From positions 1-32,677 of the forward strand of contig JACPZS010000196.1 in the NCBI GenBank assembly GCA_016195385.1: 32,677 bases of DNA. The letters are read 5' to 3'. A program made the translations under genes and the position numbers. The stretch comes from Verrucomicrobiota bacterium (GTDB lineage: Bacteria > Verrucomicrobiota > Verrucomicrobiia > Limisphaerales > JACPZS01). Below the pieces are notes generated by a model that worked only from the letters and a program-made list of their open reading frames with translations, was not told the origin of the DNA and ran no database searches. Below are positions 6,701-14,507 of the stretch, piece after piece (the stretch's first letter is position 1; each line of letters opens with the position of its first letter).

Positions 6701-9367
6701 CCGACGCCCGGACCGGCGCTTGATGTTTGCACCGGAAATGACCTGGCCATTGTGGCGTGCGCTCAAGCCGGCGTTGTCGTGTTCAATATCAAGAACAGCA
6801 GCAGCCCCGTGCGCATTGCGCAAGTGGCGACGCCCGGCAACGCGCGGCGGGTCGCCTGCTCGGGAAATTTCGTCGCCGTCGTGGAAGAAATTGAAGGCCT
6901 GAGCGTCATCGACATTTCCGACCCTCCCGCTGCCCGGATCACGCAACAGATCAAATTCAGTGTGGCCGCTCAAGCTGTGGCCACGGTGAACGGTGTCGCT
7001 TACGTGGGACTTGCCTCGGGCGACATTGTCGCGGTGGATTTGAACACGGGAGCAATTTTGGATAAAATCTCCGCGTTGAATACATCGGTTCAAGATCTCG
7101 GGATCGATGGCGATTATCTTTATGTGGGAAGCGGTCAGGGGGTGGATGTGTTGACGCTCACGCCGTTGAACTTTGTGGCACATCTGACCGCCCGAGTAGG
7201 AGTGGAATCACGCCTTTTTGTGGGCGATGGTCTCGCATATGCCGTGCATGATGTGGGCTTCAGCACGTTGAACATTTCTGATCCGGCCAAGCCGTTGCTT
7301 CAATCCAGCAGCGCGCCCTTGGTCCTTTCGAGCTTTTATCAAATGGTGCCGACAGGCTCGGGTCTTGGCCTCGCGATCGTGAGTCAAGGTCTTTTTCTCT
7401 ACGATCTGAGCGACCCTGCCAACAGCGACCTTTTCCTGGCGCAGATCACCGCTCTGAGCGCAGCTAGGGCGGTTTCGGTTTACAACGGTCTCGCTTACGT
7501 CGCGGACGCGACTGGATTACAGGTTGTCAACTTCCGCGCGATTGACACCGCCGGCAAACCGCCGACGATTTCGCTCGCGGCAAATTTCCCGCTGGCCCCC
7601 GCGCAAATTGAAGAAGGCAAACTCGCCCGCGCCCTCGTGCGCGTCACGGACGACGTGCAGGTGCGCAATGTCGAATTCTACCTCGATGGCGTGAAAGTCC
7701 TGACCGATGGAAGTTTTCCATTTGAATATCGGTTCATCACACCGCTCGTCGCCGCCGGCAGGAATTCCTTTCAACTCCGCGCCAAAGCCATCGACACCGG
7801 CGGCAACGAAGCTTGGAGTGACGACATCCAGGTGACGCTGGTCAAAGATGTCACTCCGCCTCAGATTGTCAGCCATATCCCGGCCGATGTGGACGTGGTG
7901 GCGGTTGCCGCGAATGTCGCCGCCTTCTTCAGCGAGCCGATCAATGCCGCCGCGATCTCCTCCCTCACCTTCCAACTCCGGGAGGCTGGCCCGGATGGTG
8001 CGTTCGATACTGCCGATGATGTGACGCTCTCCCCAGTTGGGTTCGAATATCGGCCGGTCACGTTCGGTGCCTACATGAAGTTCGCGGATATTCTGCCAGT
8101 TGGTAACTATCGGGCCACCGTGGGGCCGGCCATTTGGGATTTGGCCGGCAACAAACTCGCGGCTCCGGTGAACTGGTCTTTCAAAGTGAAGGGGGCGATC
8201 ACGAAAGCGGTAACGGCCCCAAAACTCGCCGCGGGTTCAGCTTTCACAATGGTGTTGAAGACGGATGGAAGCCTTTGGGCTTGGGGCAACAACAGCCTCG
8301 GTCAATTAGGTGAGACGGTTACGGGCTCGGATCCATTTGCGACCCGGAACCCCATTCAGGTGAACAAAGACACCGATTGGTTCGCAATCGTTGCCGGCTC
8401 TGCCCACAGCATCGCTCTCAAGACGGACGGCAGCCTCTGGGCCTGGGGTTCGAACAGTGAGGGGCAGTTGGGAGACGGTACCCAGGCGACCAGCAAGGAG
8501 CCAAAGCGGATCGGCCCCGACAATGATTGGAAAAGCGTCGGTGCCGGAAATTTTCACACGCTGGCAATCAAGAACGATGGCAGCCTCTGGGCTTGGGGCT
8601 ATAACGGTCAAGGGCGGTTGGGAGATGGGACCAGCCAGAGCCGATTGGCACCTGTGCGGATTGGTACCGATACCGATTGGGCTGCGGCAGTTGCCGGCGC
8701 GGATTTCACTTTGGCGATCAAGAAGGACGGAACTCTGTGGGCCTGGGGCAGCAACTCTTACGGTCAGCTAGGCGGCGGCACGCAGAGGAGTCAAGCCGCG
8801 CCGATTCGAATCGGTCCGGATTCCGATTGGCTGGAGATTGCCGCGCCATCGGCCGGGCGTTTCTCACTCGCAATCAAATCGGATGCCAGTCTGTGGGGGT
8901 GGGGCGATAACAGCACCGGGCAATTGGGCGACGGCACAATTACTCAGCGCAAACAACCCACACGAATTGGAACTGATAACAATTGGAGTTCGATACGTGC
9001 GGGCACCGGTACAGGATTTATCTTTGTGGATTCTTTTCCAATTCCTGTTGAGGAAAACTTCGCGCTCGCTTCTAAACTCGATGGCAGCGTCTGGGCGTGG
9101 GGGGCGAATCATACCGGGCAGCTCGGCGATGGAACCAATCAGGAGCGTCACGCTCCTGGCCGCGTCGGGACTGCCAACGACTGGAAAGCCATCGTTGCCG
9201 GTTCCGATCACAGCATCGCTCTCAGAGCAGATGGCAGCCTGTGGGGCTGGGGCGGCAACGGCGCCGGGCAACTTGGCATTTTTCGTCAGCAAGGGATTAA
9301 CTCGGTCGCCGACCAAAGCAACCCCATCCAGATCGGCACGGCCAACGATTGGGGGACAGCTCCGTAG
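3737..9367 (+). CDS. Giant secreted mosaic protein: calcium-binding repeats, Ig-like domains, LVIVD and RCC1 propellers
   Basis: The 1876-residue product has an N-terminal signal peptide (core LLAVSLLCLVSALTPLNA, cleavage before QDFE). In order: thrombospondin type 3-like Ca2+ loops (LDLDGDGIDDVYE, about 110-150); a Big_5/SbsA-like Ig domain (160-255); a carboxypeptidase-regulatory/SdrB-like domain (280-350); a Pro-rich linker (550-592); a Cys-containing helical region (592-855); a second Ca2+ segment (DTDKDSLAD, TDGDGINDG; 932-982); LVIVD-type propeller repeats (988-1275); two Ig-like domains (1275-1488); and seven RCC1-type repeats with DGSLWAWG cores (1493-1876). It is probably a cell-surface or secreted binding protein; the ligand is unknown. 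ATG 3737 gives a basic n-region; ATG 3776 has the better ribosome site (AGAGGTGG, 7 bp spacing). It is flanked by direct repeats of lpdA. Confidence 0.9.
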   Translation: MRHLTCPPRGGVKMLLAVSLLCLVSALTPLNAQDFEILDARLDGQGRLRLRYFSETNSYYVLYRGDSLAHISTPTALALGNDGINELAESVPVQGATGFYRIRRVPRASPLDLDGDGIDDVYELSRPGLLSPLNGADANLDPNGNGKTHLQEYLIATTPLTRLREVSPKAGEGDVAVTRETVFRLTQALAESTVLDGSRVYAQFGGRRLLARVELSTDRKTVTLFYLENLPGSARVRATFVGNGLTDFLGRALDLDGDGAPGGVATVDFDTLSITPVPGTAVIGRVFASEKIAGQNNTNFVNHPLAGVTITVDGMEEKLRTTTDVNGFFRLEPAPAGRFFVLVDGRTAQPVPLGAHYAFVGKAWETVAGRTNNLAAGTGEIFLPLISAGTLQPVSLSDNTPITFPAAILASNPGLAGVTITVPANSLFSNDGSRGGKVGIAPVAPDRLPEPLPPGLNFPLVITVQTDGPSNFDRPVSVRFPNLPDPITGEKLPAGAKSALWSFNHDKGHWEIVGPMTVTADGQFVETDLGVGIQQPGWAATLPGTQVQGSPPVKDPSDPPPLEYGPPDPLPPLPPDINPNPNIPPVPPPQPCPKLSAWQKAEAIYNITKEIADCAASLAGVKEGLQCLLNAIKAAAEIDFAMKKLHDDLSAKPPVAKGQALLSTFSFLKKDKELAVVAEECFEKASPIGTAEKIVTCIGSALGIANTICGTLQPDPTAPASCQPSKLTQKVCKGLDVAKTLQTQVSDLIKVINAAKDKLALKFICAQLGNLEIVIKATVNQPPPKPLGLQSVPDDSLTPEQVAQILAAVDGTLGELAPYLQAGASIGDTRAALENLETNLNSLLDQATAALRETGETLPTRLFYAITINGNIIRGVTSAQGTIDTRLAPDSDYVLEMYDPVGNSYGTSSGHTAANGQITQLRVVKLASASTLSDTDKDSLADSVEFVIGTDPSKPDTDGDGINDGVEIRQGLNPLDGLPTTTGIVGSGPTPGPALDVCTGNDLAIVACAQAGVVVFNIKNSSSPVRIAQVATPGNARRVACSGNFVAVVEEIEGLSVIDISDPPAARITQQIKFSVAAQAVATVNGVAYVGLASGDIVAVDLNTGAILDKISALNTSVQDLGIDGDYLYVGSGQGVDVLTLTPLNFVAHLTARVGVESRLFVGDGLAYAVHDVGFSTLNISDPAKPLLQSSSAPLVLSSFYQMVPTGSGLGLAIVSQGLFLYDLSDPANSDLFLAQITALSAARAVSVYNGLAYVADATGLQVVNFRAIDTAGKPPTISLAANFPLAPAQIEEGKLARALVRVTDDVQVRNVEFYLDGVKVLTDGSFPFEYRFITPLVAAGRNSFQLRAKAIDTGGNEAWSDDIQVTLVKDVTPPQIVSHIPADVDVVAVAANVAAFFSEPINAAAISSLTFQLREAGPDGAFDTADDVTLSPVGFEYRPVTFGAYMKFADILPVGNYRATVGPAIWDLAGNKLAAPVNWSFKVKGAITKAVTAPKLAAGSAFTMVLKTDGSLWAWGNNSLGQLGETVTGSDPFATRNPIQVNKDTDWFAIVAGSAHSIALKTDGSLWAWGSNSEGQLGDGTQATSKEPKRIGPDNDWKSVGAGNFHTLAIKNDGSLWAWGYNGQGRLGDGTSQSRLAPVRIGTDTDWAAAVAGADFTLAIKKDGTLWAWGSNSYGQLGGGTQRSQAAPIRIGPDSDWLEIAAPSAGRFSLAIKSDASLWGWGDNSTGQLGDGTITQRKQPTRIGTDNNWSSIRAGTGTGFIFVDSFPIPVEENFALASKLDGSVWAWGANHTGQLGDGTNQERHAPGRVGTANDWKAIVAGSDHSIALRADGSLWGWGGNGAGQLGIFRQQGINSVADQSNPIQIGTANDWGTAP
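8215..9360 (+). repeat. Seven RCC1-type coding repeats
   Basis: Seven units of about 50-60 codons, each with a D-G-S-L-W-A-W-G-like core followed by N-x-x-G-Q-L-G-D-G-T. Seven units would close one seven-bladed beta propeller. Unit 5 has KSDASLWGWG and the last unit lacks the usual GDGT turn. Confidence 0.85.
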
Positions 9368-9490
9368 CATTCAAATCAAGAACCATCCCAGCGCTGCGAA
9401 CCATCAAAACGGCAGAAGTTGACTGTCAGCAACCGCGCTCCGAATCGTGAGCGGGATGTGGGGGGACGCAGTTGCGGCAGAATTACCGCG

Positions 9491-10909
9491 CTATTCCGCC
9501 TTCTTGCGCGCCAGCGCGTGCGTGGCGTGACCGAAAAACATCTCGGCGCATTCCATCATCGTTTCGGAGAGCGTCGGATGCGGATGCACCGTTTCGGCGA
9601 GGTCGCGAACCGTCGCGCCCATTTCCACGGCCAGCACGCCTTCGGCGATCAATTCACCCGCGCCGTGTCCTGTGATGCCGACGCCCAGGATGCGTTCGGT
9701 TTCCGGTTCGACGATCAGCTTCGTCAATCCTTCCGTGCGGTCGTAGGTCATCGCGCGACCGGACGCGGCCCACGGGAATTTCGCGACTTCGATTGCGATG
9801 CCCTTCGCCTTCGCTTCGGCCTCGGTCAAGCCGCACCACGCCACCTCCGGCTCGGTAAACACGACGGCCGGGATGATGATGTTCTCGAACGCACTCGCTT
9901 CGCCGAGCAGGCACTCGACCGCGATGCGCGCTTCCTTCGCCGCCTTGTGCGCGAGCATCACGCCGCCCGCGATGTCGCCAATCGCGCAAATCGCCGGGTC
10001 GCTCGTCTCCTGGCGTTCGTTGACTTTGATGAAACCTTTTTCGTCGCGCTCGACTTTGGTATTTTCGAGTCCCATGTCGTCGCAGTTCGGCACACGGCCG
10101 ACCGAGACGAGTACGCGATCGTAGAGTTCCTCTTTTTGTTCTGTTCCGGTGTCGATGACGACTTTGATCTGTTTGCCGACGGTGGACATCTTGGCGACCT
10201 TCGTTTTCAAGCGCACTTCGCGAAACGCCTTCTTCGCGTAGCGCATCACCGGCAGCGTTAAATCCGCATCCGCGCCCATCAGGATCGAATCGAGCGCCTC
10301 GACGACGACGACTTTGCTGCCGAGCGACGCGTAGGCCGTGCCGAGTTCCATGCCGATGTAACCGCCGCCGACGACGAGCAGATCGTTCGGAATTTCTTCA
10401 AGCTGCAACGCCTCGGTCGAAGTCATCACGCGCGGGTTGCCGAGGTCGAACGCCTTCGGCAACGCGGGCTTCGAGCCGACCGCGATGATCGCTTTCTCGA
10501 ACTGGATGAATTGCTGTCCTTGCTCGCTCTCGACGCGCAACGATTGCGAGCCTTCAAAATAAGCTTTGCCTTGCAGCACTTGCACGCCGCGTTTCTGCGC
10601 GAGGAAGCTGATGCCCTGGCTCAACTTCGTGAGAATGGATTCCTTCCATGCGCGCAGTTTTTCCAAATTGATCGTCGGCGCGCCGAACGTGATGCCACGA
10701 TGCTCGGACTCCTTCGCTTCGTTGATCAAACCGCTCGCGTGCAGCAACGCCTTGGACGGGATGCAGCCGCGATTCAGGCAAACGCCGCCGAGCCGTTTCT
10801 CGCGCTCGACGAGGATGACTTTCTTGCCTTTGTCTGCCGCGTAAAAGGCGGCGGCGTAACCGCCGGGGCCGGCGCCAATGACCACGATTTCAGTTTTGAT
10901 GGGATCCAT
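9491..10909 (-). CDS. lpdA: Dihydrolipoyl dehydrogenase (E3)
   Basis: The 472-residue flavoprotein reoxidises dihydrolipoyl groups of 2-oxoacid dehydrogenase complexes, passing electrons through FAD to NAD+. Visible features are the FAD dinucleotide fold (VVIGAGPGGYAAA, residues 9-21), the redox disulfide in GGVCLNRGCIPSK (Cys44 and Cys49), the NAD-binding GGGYIGMELG, the second FAD motif AIGDIAGGVMLAHKA, and the C-terminal active-site His-Glu pair in HPHPTLSE (His444, Glu449). Length is normal. It is downstream of the E2 gene on the same strand with a small membrane-protein gene between them. Its 3' end is duplicated at 3436. Confidence 0.95.
   Translation of the reverse strand: MDPIKTEIVVIGAGPGGYAAAFYAADKGKKVILVEREKRLGGVCLNRGCIPSKALLHASGLINEAKESEHRGITFGAPTINLEKLRAWKESILTKLSQGISFLAQKRGVQVLQGKAYFEGSQSLRVESEQGQQFIQFEKAIIAVGSKPALPKAFDLGNPRVMTSTEALQLEEIPNDLLVVGGGYIGMELGTAYASLGSKVVVVEALDSILMGADADLTLPVMRYAKKAFREVRLKTKVAKMSTVGKQIKVVIDTGTEQKEELYDRVLVSVGRVPNCDDMGLENTKVERDEKGFIKVNERQETSDPAICAIGDIAGGVMLAHKAAKEARIAVECLLGEASAFENIIIPAVVFTEPEVAWCGLTEAEAKAKGIAIEVAKFPWAASGRAMTYDRTEGLTKLIVEPETERILGVGITGHGAGELIAEGVLAVEMGATVRDLAETVHPHPTLSETMMECAEMFFGHATHALARKKAE
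9506..9559 (+). repeat. Direct repeat, right copy (inside lpdA 3' end)
   Basis: Identical over 54 bases to 3451-3504. This copy belongs to the intact lpdA. Confidence 0.9.
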
Positions 10910-10915
10910 GAAAAT

Positions 10916-11443
10916 TCAATTTTGAGCAGAAACAGTTATATCGCACTTTAATTCGATAAAATTGGGTCGCGGTTGCAAATGGAGATAATACTCCCGAATC
11001 GGCTCCAACAAGCGCGGCCAAGGCCTACGTTCTTCGATGCACCAGACTCTGACAACAGCACGTCGAGCCCGATCTGGTGGAAGTTGATATGAAAATGTCA
11101 GACCCGATTTGGATTTAAGTTTACGAAAAAAACCCATACGCGGGCCAAGCCAACCGTACGGGTCACCCAGTCTGTCGCTGTCCATTTCAGCAGAAAGAAG
11201 GCAGAAAGGCGTAAAAGGTTCGGGTGGGTCGTTAAACTCACAAATCACGGAAAAGCTCCGCAGACTTGAATTGGTCAGGCACAGCAATACACTTCGCGTG
11301 TTTCCAACAGGAGTTTGGCTATAGCTTAAGAGTCTCAAACCTTCTGGAGGATTTCGATTTTGATGATATTTCGCAATCAATACAAACAGGACGATCAATA
11401 AAAACGTGCAGGCAAAAATGAGCTCTAGTTTGCTCCGAAACAT
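10916..11443 (-). CDS. Hypothetical single-pass membrane protein
   Basis: A 175-residue protein with one N-terminal membrane segment (LIFACTFLLIVLFVLIAKY, residues 8-26) followed by about 150 residues of predicted beta-rich soluble domain, probably outside the cytoplasm. I recognise no family. It has 5 Cys residues. It lies between the E2 gene (8 bp downstream of its stop) and lpdA (6 bp upstream of its start), on the same strand, so it is almost certainly co-transcribed with them. Its codon use seems less GC-biased than that of its neighbours, which may mean it was acquired later. A role in the dehydrogenase complex is not supported by anything in the sequence. Confidence 0.7.
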   Translation of the reverse strand: MFRSKLELIFACTFLLIVLFVLIAKYHQNRNPPEGLRLLSYSQTPVGNTRSVLLCLTNSSLRSFSVICEFNDPPEPFTPFCLLSAEMDSDRLGDPYGWLGPRMGFFRKLKSKSGLTFSYQLPPDRARRAVVRVWCIEERRPWPRLLEPIREYYLHLQPRPNFIELKCDITVSAQN

Positions 11444-11451
11444 TTGTTACC

Positions 11452-12768
11452 CTAAATTTTGATCTCCGCTTCCGCGAAATTTTCCAGCGCATTGACCAGT
11501 TCGATCGTGAACCTCGCTGCCGTGCCGCCGTCGATTAAACGATGATCGTACGAAATGGCGATAGGCAGCATCGTGCGAACGACGATTTGTTTGTCGCGCA
11601 CGACCGCCTTCACCGCGCCGCGACCGAGTCCGAGAATCGCCAGCTCAGGCTTGTTCACGATGGGCGTGAAATGCGCGCCGCCGATGCCGCCCTGGTTTGA
11701 GATGGTGAACGTGCCGCCCTTCAAATCTTCCAGACCGATTTTGCGGTCACGCGCCTTTTCGGCAACCGCGCTCAATTCTTTCGAGAGTTCGACGAGATTC
11801 TTTTTGTCCACGTTGCGAATCACCGGCACGATCAAGCCCGCGTCGGTATCGACCGCGATGCCGATGTGGAAATACTCTTTGAAGACAATTTCCTGCGTGG
11901 CTTCGTCGAGGCTTGCGTTGAAGATCGGAAACTTCTTAAGCGCCGTCACGACTGCCTTGAGCGCGAACGTCGTCAGCGTCAGATGCGCGCCTTTCCCGTC
12001 GTAGGCGGCGGCGTATTTTTTGCGCAATTCGAGCAGCGCGGTCACGTCCGCTTCGTCGAACTGCGTGACGTGCGGAATGGTGTTCCAGTTTTCCGTCATC
12101 CGCCGGCTGATCGTTTTGCGCAGCGGCGTCAGGGGTTTCTTGGTGACGGCGCCCCATTGGGAAAAGTCGATGCTTTCCGCGACAGACTTGGCAGCCGGCG
12201 GCACAGGAGGCGCAGCGGGCTTCGGTTGCGCGGTGAGTTTTTGGAGGCGCTGAACATACGCACGCAAATCGGCCATGACGATGCGGCCGCCGTCCTCACT
12301 CCCACGAATGCGGCGCAAGTCAATGCCCAATTCACGCGCGATTTTGCGAATCGACGGTGCCGCGGCCGGAGCAATGCCGGGCGTGCCTTCGACGACCTCG
12401 TGTTCATTGTCAACCGATTCATCGGCGATGGACGGCGCGGGTTCTGGTTCAGGCGCTGGAGCGGCGCGTTTTGCTTTTGGCGCGGCGGGTGCGAAAGTTG
12501 GAGTGTTTGTTTCGGCAACCGGCGCGGACGACGCGCTCGCTTCAACGATGCTGAGGATGATTTGCCCGACGGAGATTTTGTCGCCCTCCTTCACGCGGAT
12601 GTTCGCGATGACGCCGCTCGCCGTCGCCGGAATAGGCGCGACAGCTTTCTCGTTTTCCAGTTCGATGACGGTCTGGCCCTTTTTCACCAGATCACCTTCC
12701 TGCACAAGAATGCTCACGACGGAGCCGGAGTCGGCGCCTTCACCCAGCTTTGGCAATTTAACGTCCAT
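11452..12768 (-). CDS. Dihydrolipoamide acetyltransferase (E2) of a 2-oxoacid dehydrogenase complex
   Basis: The 438-residue protein has the E2 layout: a lipoyl domain (1-76) with the lipoylated Lys41 in the motif ELENEKAVAPIP, an Ala/Pro-rich linker, a peripheral-subunit-binding domain (about 132-170; SIRKIARELGIDLRRIRG, then DGGRIVMADLRAYV), and a catalytic acyltransferase core ending with SYDHRLIDGGTAARF, where His and Asp are the catalytic pair. The subunit forms the core of the complex and transfers the acyl group to CoA. ENEKA instead of the common ETDKA is a mild variant. Pyruvate is the likely substrate, but E2 sequence alone cannot exclude branched-chain 2-oxoacids. The E1 genes are not in the window. 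Confidence 0.92.
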   Translation of the reverse strand: MDVKLPKLGEGADSGSVVSILVQEGDLVKKGQTVIELENEKAVAPIPATASGVIANIRVKEGDKISVGQIILSIVEASASSAPVAETNTPTFAPAAPKAKRAAPAPEPEPAPSIADESVDNEHEVVEGTPGIAPAAAPSIRKIARELGIDLRRIRGSEDGGRIVMADLRAYVQRLQKLTAQPKPAAPPVPPAAKSVAESIDFSQWGAVTKKPLTPLRKTISRRMTENWNTIPHVTQFDEADVTALLELRKKYAAAYDGKGAHLTLTTFALKAVVTALKKFPIFNASLDEATQEIVFKEYFHIGIAVDTDAGLIVPVIRNVDKKNLVELSKELSAVAEKARDRKIGLEDLKGGTFTISNQGGIGGAHFTPIVNKPELAILGLGRGAVKAVVRDKQIVVRTMLPIAISYDHRLIDGGTAARFTIELVNALENFAEAEIKI

Positions 12769-12991
12769 AAAAAGTCGGTGAGAATTCAGCGGATAAGCAA
12801 GGTGGAGTCAAAGAGAATCGGTATTCGTGATATTGGTGCCCCATACCAGCGGTAATCAGACGCGACCAAGAAACCACGCGCAACTCTTACTTCCAGCCGC
12901 CGCCGACGCTTGACGGGCAACACAAGGAGGGGACGCAAAATTCTCACTTTATTTGCTCTGCATTTGTGAAACGTTCTGCGATTGTCCAAGG

Positions 12992-13216
12992 ATGAAAAAG
13001 TTGACAACTAAAAATCGGATCGCGCCAACATCATTCGAGAGCGGTCAAATCTGGAAGATGGACGGCTCCAATCTGCGCATCGGCACGGTCGGCAAGACGC
13101 TGGTTCACTACAAGCATTACCGGGGGGATACCAAGCGGGCACCCATTTCGCTCACGGGCAAAGTGGCGCTGGGAAAATTCTTGAAAGCCAACAAAGCGAT
13201 CCTCACTGATGAATAG
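12992..13216 (+). CDS. Small basic hypothetical protein
   Basis: A 74-residue basic protein beginning MKKLTTKNRIAPTSFESG. I prefer ATG 12992 over the in-frame codon at 12953 because the extra residues are Cys-rich and implausible, and a weak AAGG lies just before 12992. The pattern QIWKMDGSNLRIGTVGKTLV, then HYKHYRG, suggests a small beta-barrel fold of SH3/KOW type, which is inference. I know no function. It is transcribed divergently from the E2 gene and in the same direction as the NYN-domain gene that follows 121 bp later. Confidence 0.65.
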   Translation: MKKLTTKNRIAPTSFESGQIWKMDGSNLRIGTVGKTLVHYKHYRGDTKRAPISLTGKVALGKFLKANKAILTDE

Positions 13217-13337
13217 CTTCGCGGGGCGGCGTGCGAATTCATGAATCGGTGGCCGTGAACGGGCCGACGGATCACCAAAGAATTTTCCGTGTTTACTGCT
13301 GCACACGGGCCGTGACGCTGGTAACCTCGCCTCCACT

Positions 13338-14162
13338 ATGAGCGCTCTCGATTCCAATGCCACGATGGCGGTGTTTCTCGATCTGGAAAACATCGCGCTC
13401 GGCGCGCATGACGCCCATTACCCGATGTTCGACATCAACAAGGTGCTGGAGCGGCTCCTGCTCAAAGGCCACATCGTGGTGAAGAAGGCTTACTGCGATT
13501 TCGATCGTTACAAGGCGTTCAAGCGCAATTTGCACGGAGCGGCGTTCGAGTTGATCGAGATTCCGCACCTGCGCCAGTCGGGAAAGAATTCCGCCGACAT
13601 TCGCATGGTCGTGGACGCGCTCGACCTTTGCTATACGAAAGGGCACGTGGACACTTTCGCGATCATCAGCGGCGACTCGGATTTTTCGCCGCTCGTCAGC
13701 AAACTGCGGGAAAACGCCAAGACGGTTGTCGGCGTTGGCGTCAAGAATTCGACTTCCGACCTGTTCATCAACAACTGCGACGAATTCATCTATTACGACG
13801 ACCTTGTCCGCGCCGAGCCGTCGAAGGCCCGGCAACGCCGGGCCGCGAAACCGGCCGCCGCGAAACCGGAGGGCACGGAGGAAGACAAAGGCCCGCCGCC
13901 GAGCGATGCGCTGGATCTCGTGGTGGAAACCTTCGAGGCCATCACGGCGGAACGCGGTGAGGATGAACAAATCTGGGGTTCGATGATCAAGCAGGCGATC
14001 AAGCGGCGGCATCCGGGTTTCAATGAACGCGCCTACGGCTTTCGTTCCTTCAACGACTTGCTGCTCGAAGCGCAGAAGCGCAACCTCATGAAATTGGAAC
14101 CGGACGAAAAATCCGGCGGCTACATCGTGCGGCCGCCAAGTGAATCAACTTCAGCAAACTAG
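13338..14162 (+). CDS. NYN-domain protein with C-terminal LOTUS/OST-HTH domain
   Basis: A 274-residue protein. Residues 10-155 form a NYN (LabA/DUF88, PIN-like) domain with the expected acidic residues: Asp15 in AVFLDLENIA, the Asp in NSADIRMVVDALDL, and the ISGDSDFSPLV motif. After an Ala/Pro/Lys linker, residues 190-270 resemble a LOTUS/OST-HTH domain (IWGSMIKQAIKRRHPGFNE, then GFRSFNDLLLEA and GGYIV). NYN domains are candidate metal-dependent ribonucleases and LOTUS domains bind RNA or G-quadruplexes, so an RNA-processing role is likely. The substrate is unknown. Length and all key acidic residues look intact. Confidence 0.88.
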   Translation: MSALDSNATMAVFLDLENIALGAHDAHYPMFDINKVLERLLLKGHIVVKKAYCDFDRYKAFKRNLHGAAFELIEIPHLRQSGKNSADIRMVVDALDLCYTKGHVDTFAIISGDSDFSPLVSKLRENAKTVVGVGVKNSTSDLFINNCDEFIYYDDLVRAEPSKARQRRAAKPAAAKPEGTEEDKGPPPSDALDLVVETFEAITAERGEDEQIWGSMIKQAIKRRHPGFNERAYGFRSFNDLLLEAQKRNLMKLEPDEKSGGYIVRPPSESTSAN

Positions 14163-14255
14163 ATCCGGAAAACGCTCGCCGGGCTTTGTGTTCAGAGCGG
14201 CGGCTTGACAAAAATTGCGAAGAACGCGCACCGTTGAGCCGCGCTAGATGAATCC

Positions 14256-14507
14256 ATGAAGAACCAAATTCTCATCCTCGGCTTGCTCCTGTTTTTCCTG
14301 TGCGGTTGCGCCACGCGTTACGAAATCACCACCACCGGCTCGGCCCGTTACACCAGCGTGGGCAAACCGCAGCGCGTCGGCGGCTGGTATGTTTTCAAGG
14401 AAGTGAGCGGCAAGACCAACTTTGTCAGCGCGATGCGCGTGCGGACGATTGAGCCGGTTTCACGTTGGCATAAGAGCAAGGATCCGTTCGGGGCGCCTGG
14501 CAAGTAG
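14256..14507 (+). CDS. YgdI/YgdR-like (DUF903-type) lipoprotein
   Basis: The 83-residue precursor has a lipoprotein signal (MKNQILILGLLLFFLCGC) with the lipobox LCGC, giving lipidation at Cys18. The mature part (TRYEITTTGSARYTSVGKPQ, then GWYVFKEVSGKTNFV) matches the small SH3-like fold of the YgdI/YgdR family, including the conserved G-KP and the final basic V-R-x-I. Function in the family is unknown; it would sit on the periplasmic face of a membrane. Its last 83 bp overlap, on the opposite strand, the 3' end of ribE. Confidence 0.8.
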   Translation: MKNQILILGLLLFFLCGCATRYEITTTGSARYTSVGKPQRVGGWYVFKEVSGKTNFVSAMRVRTIEPVSRWHKSKDPFGAPGK

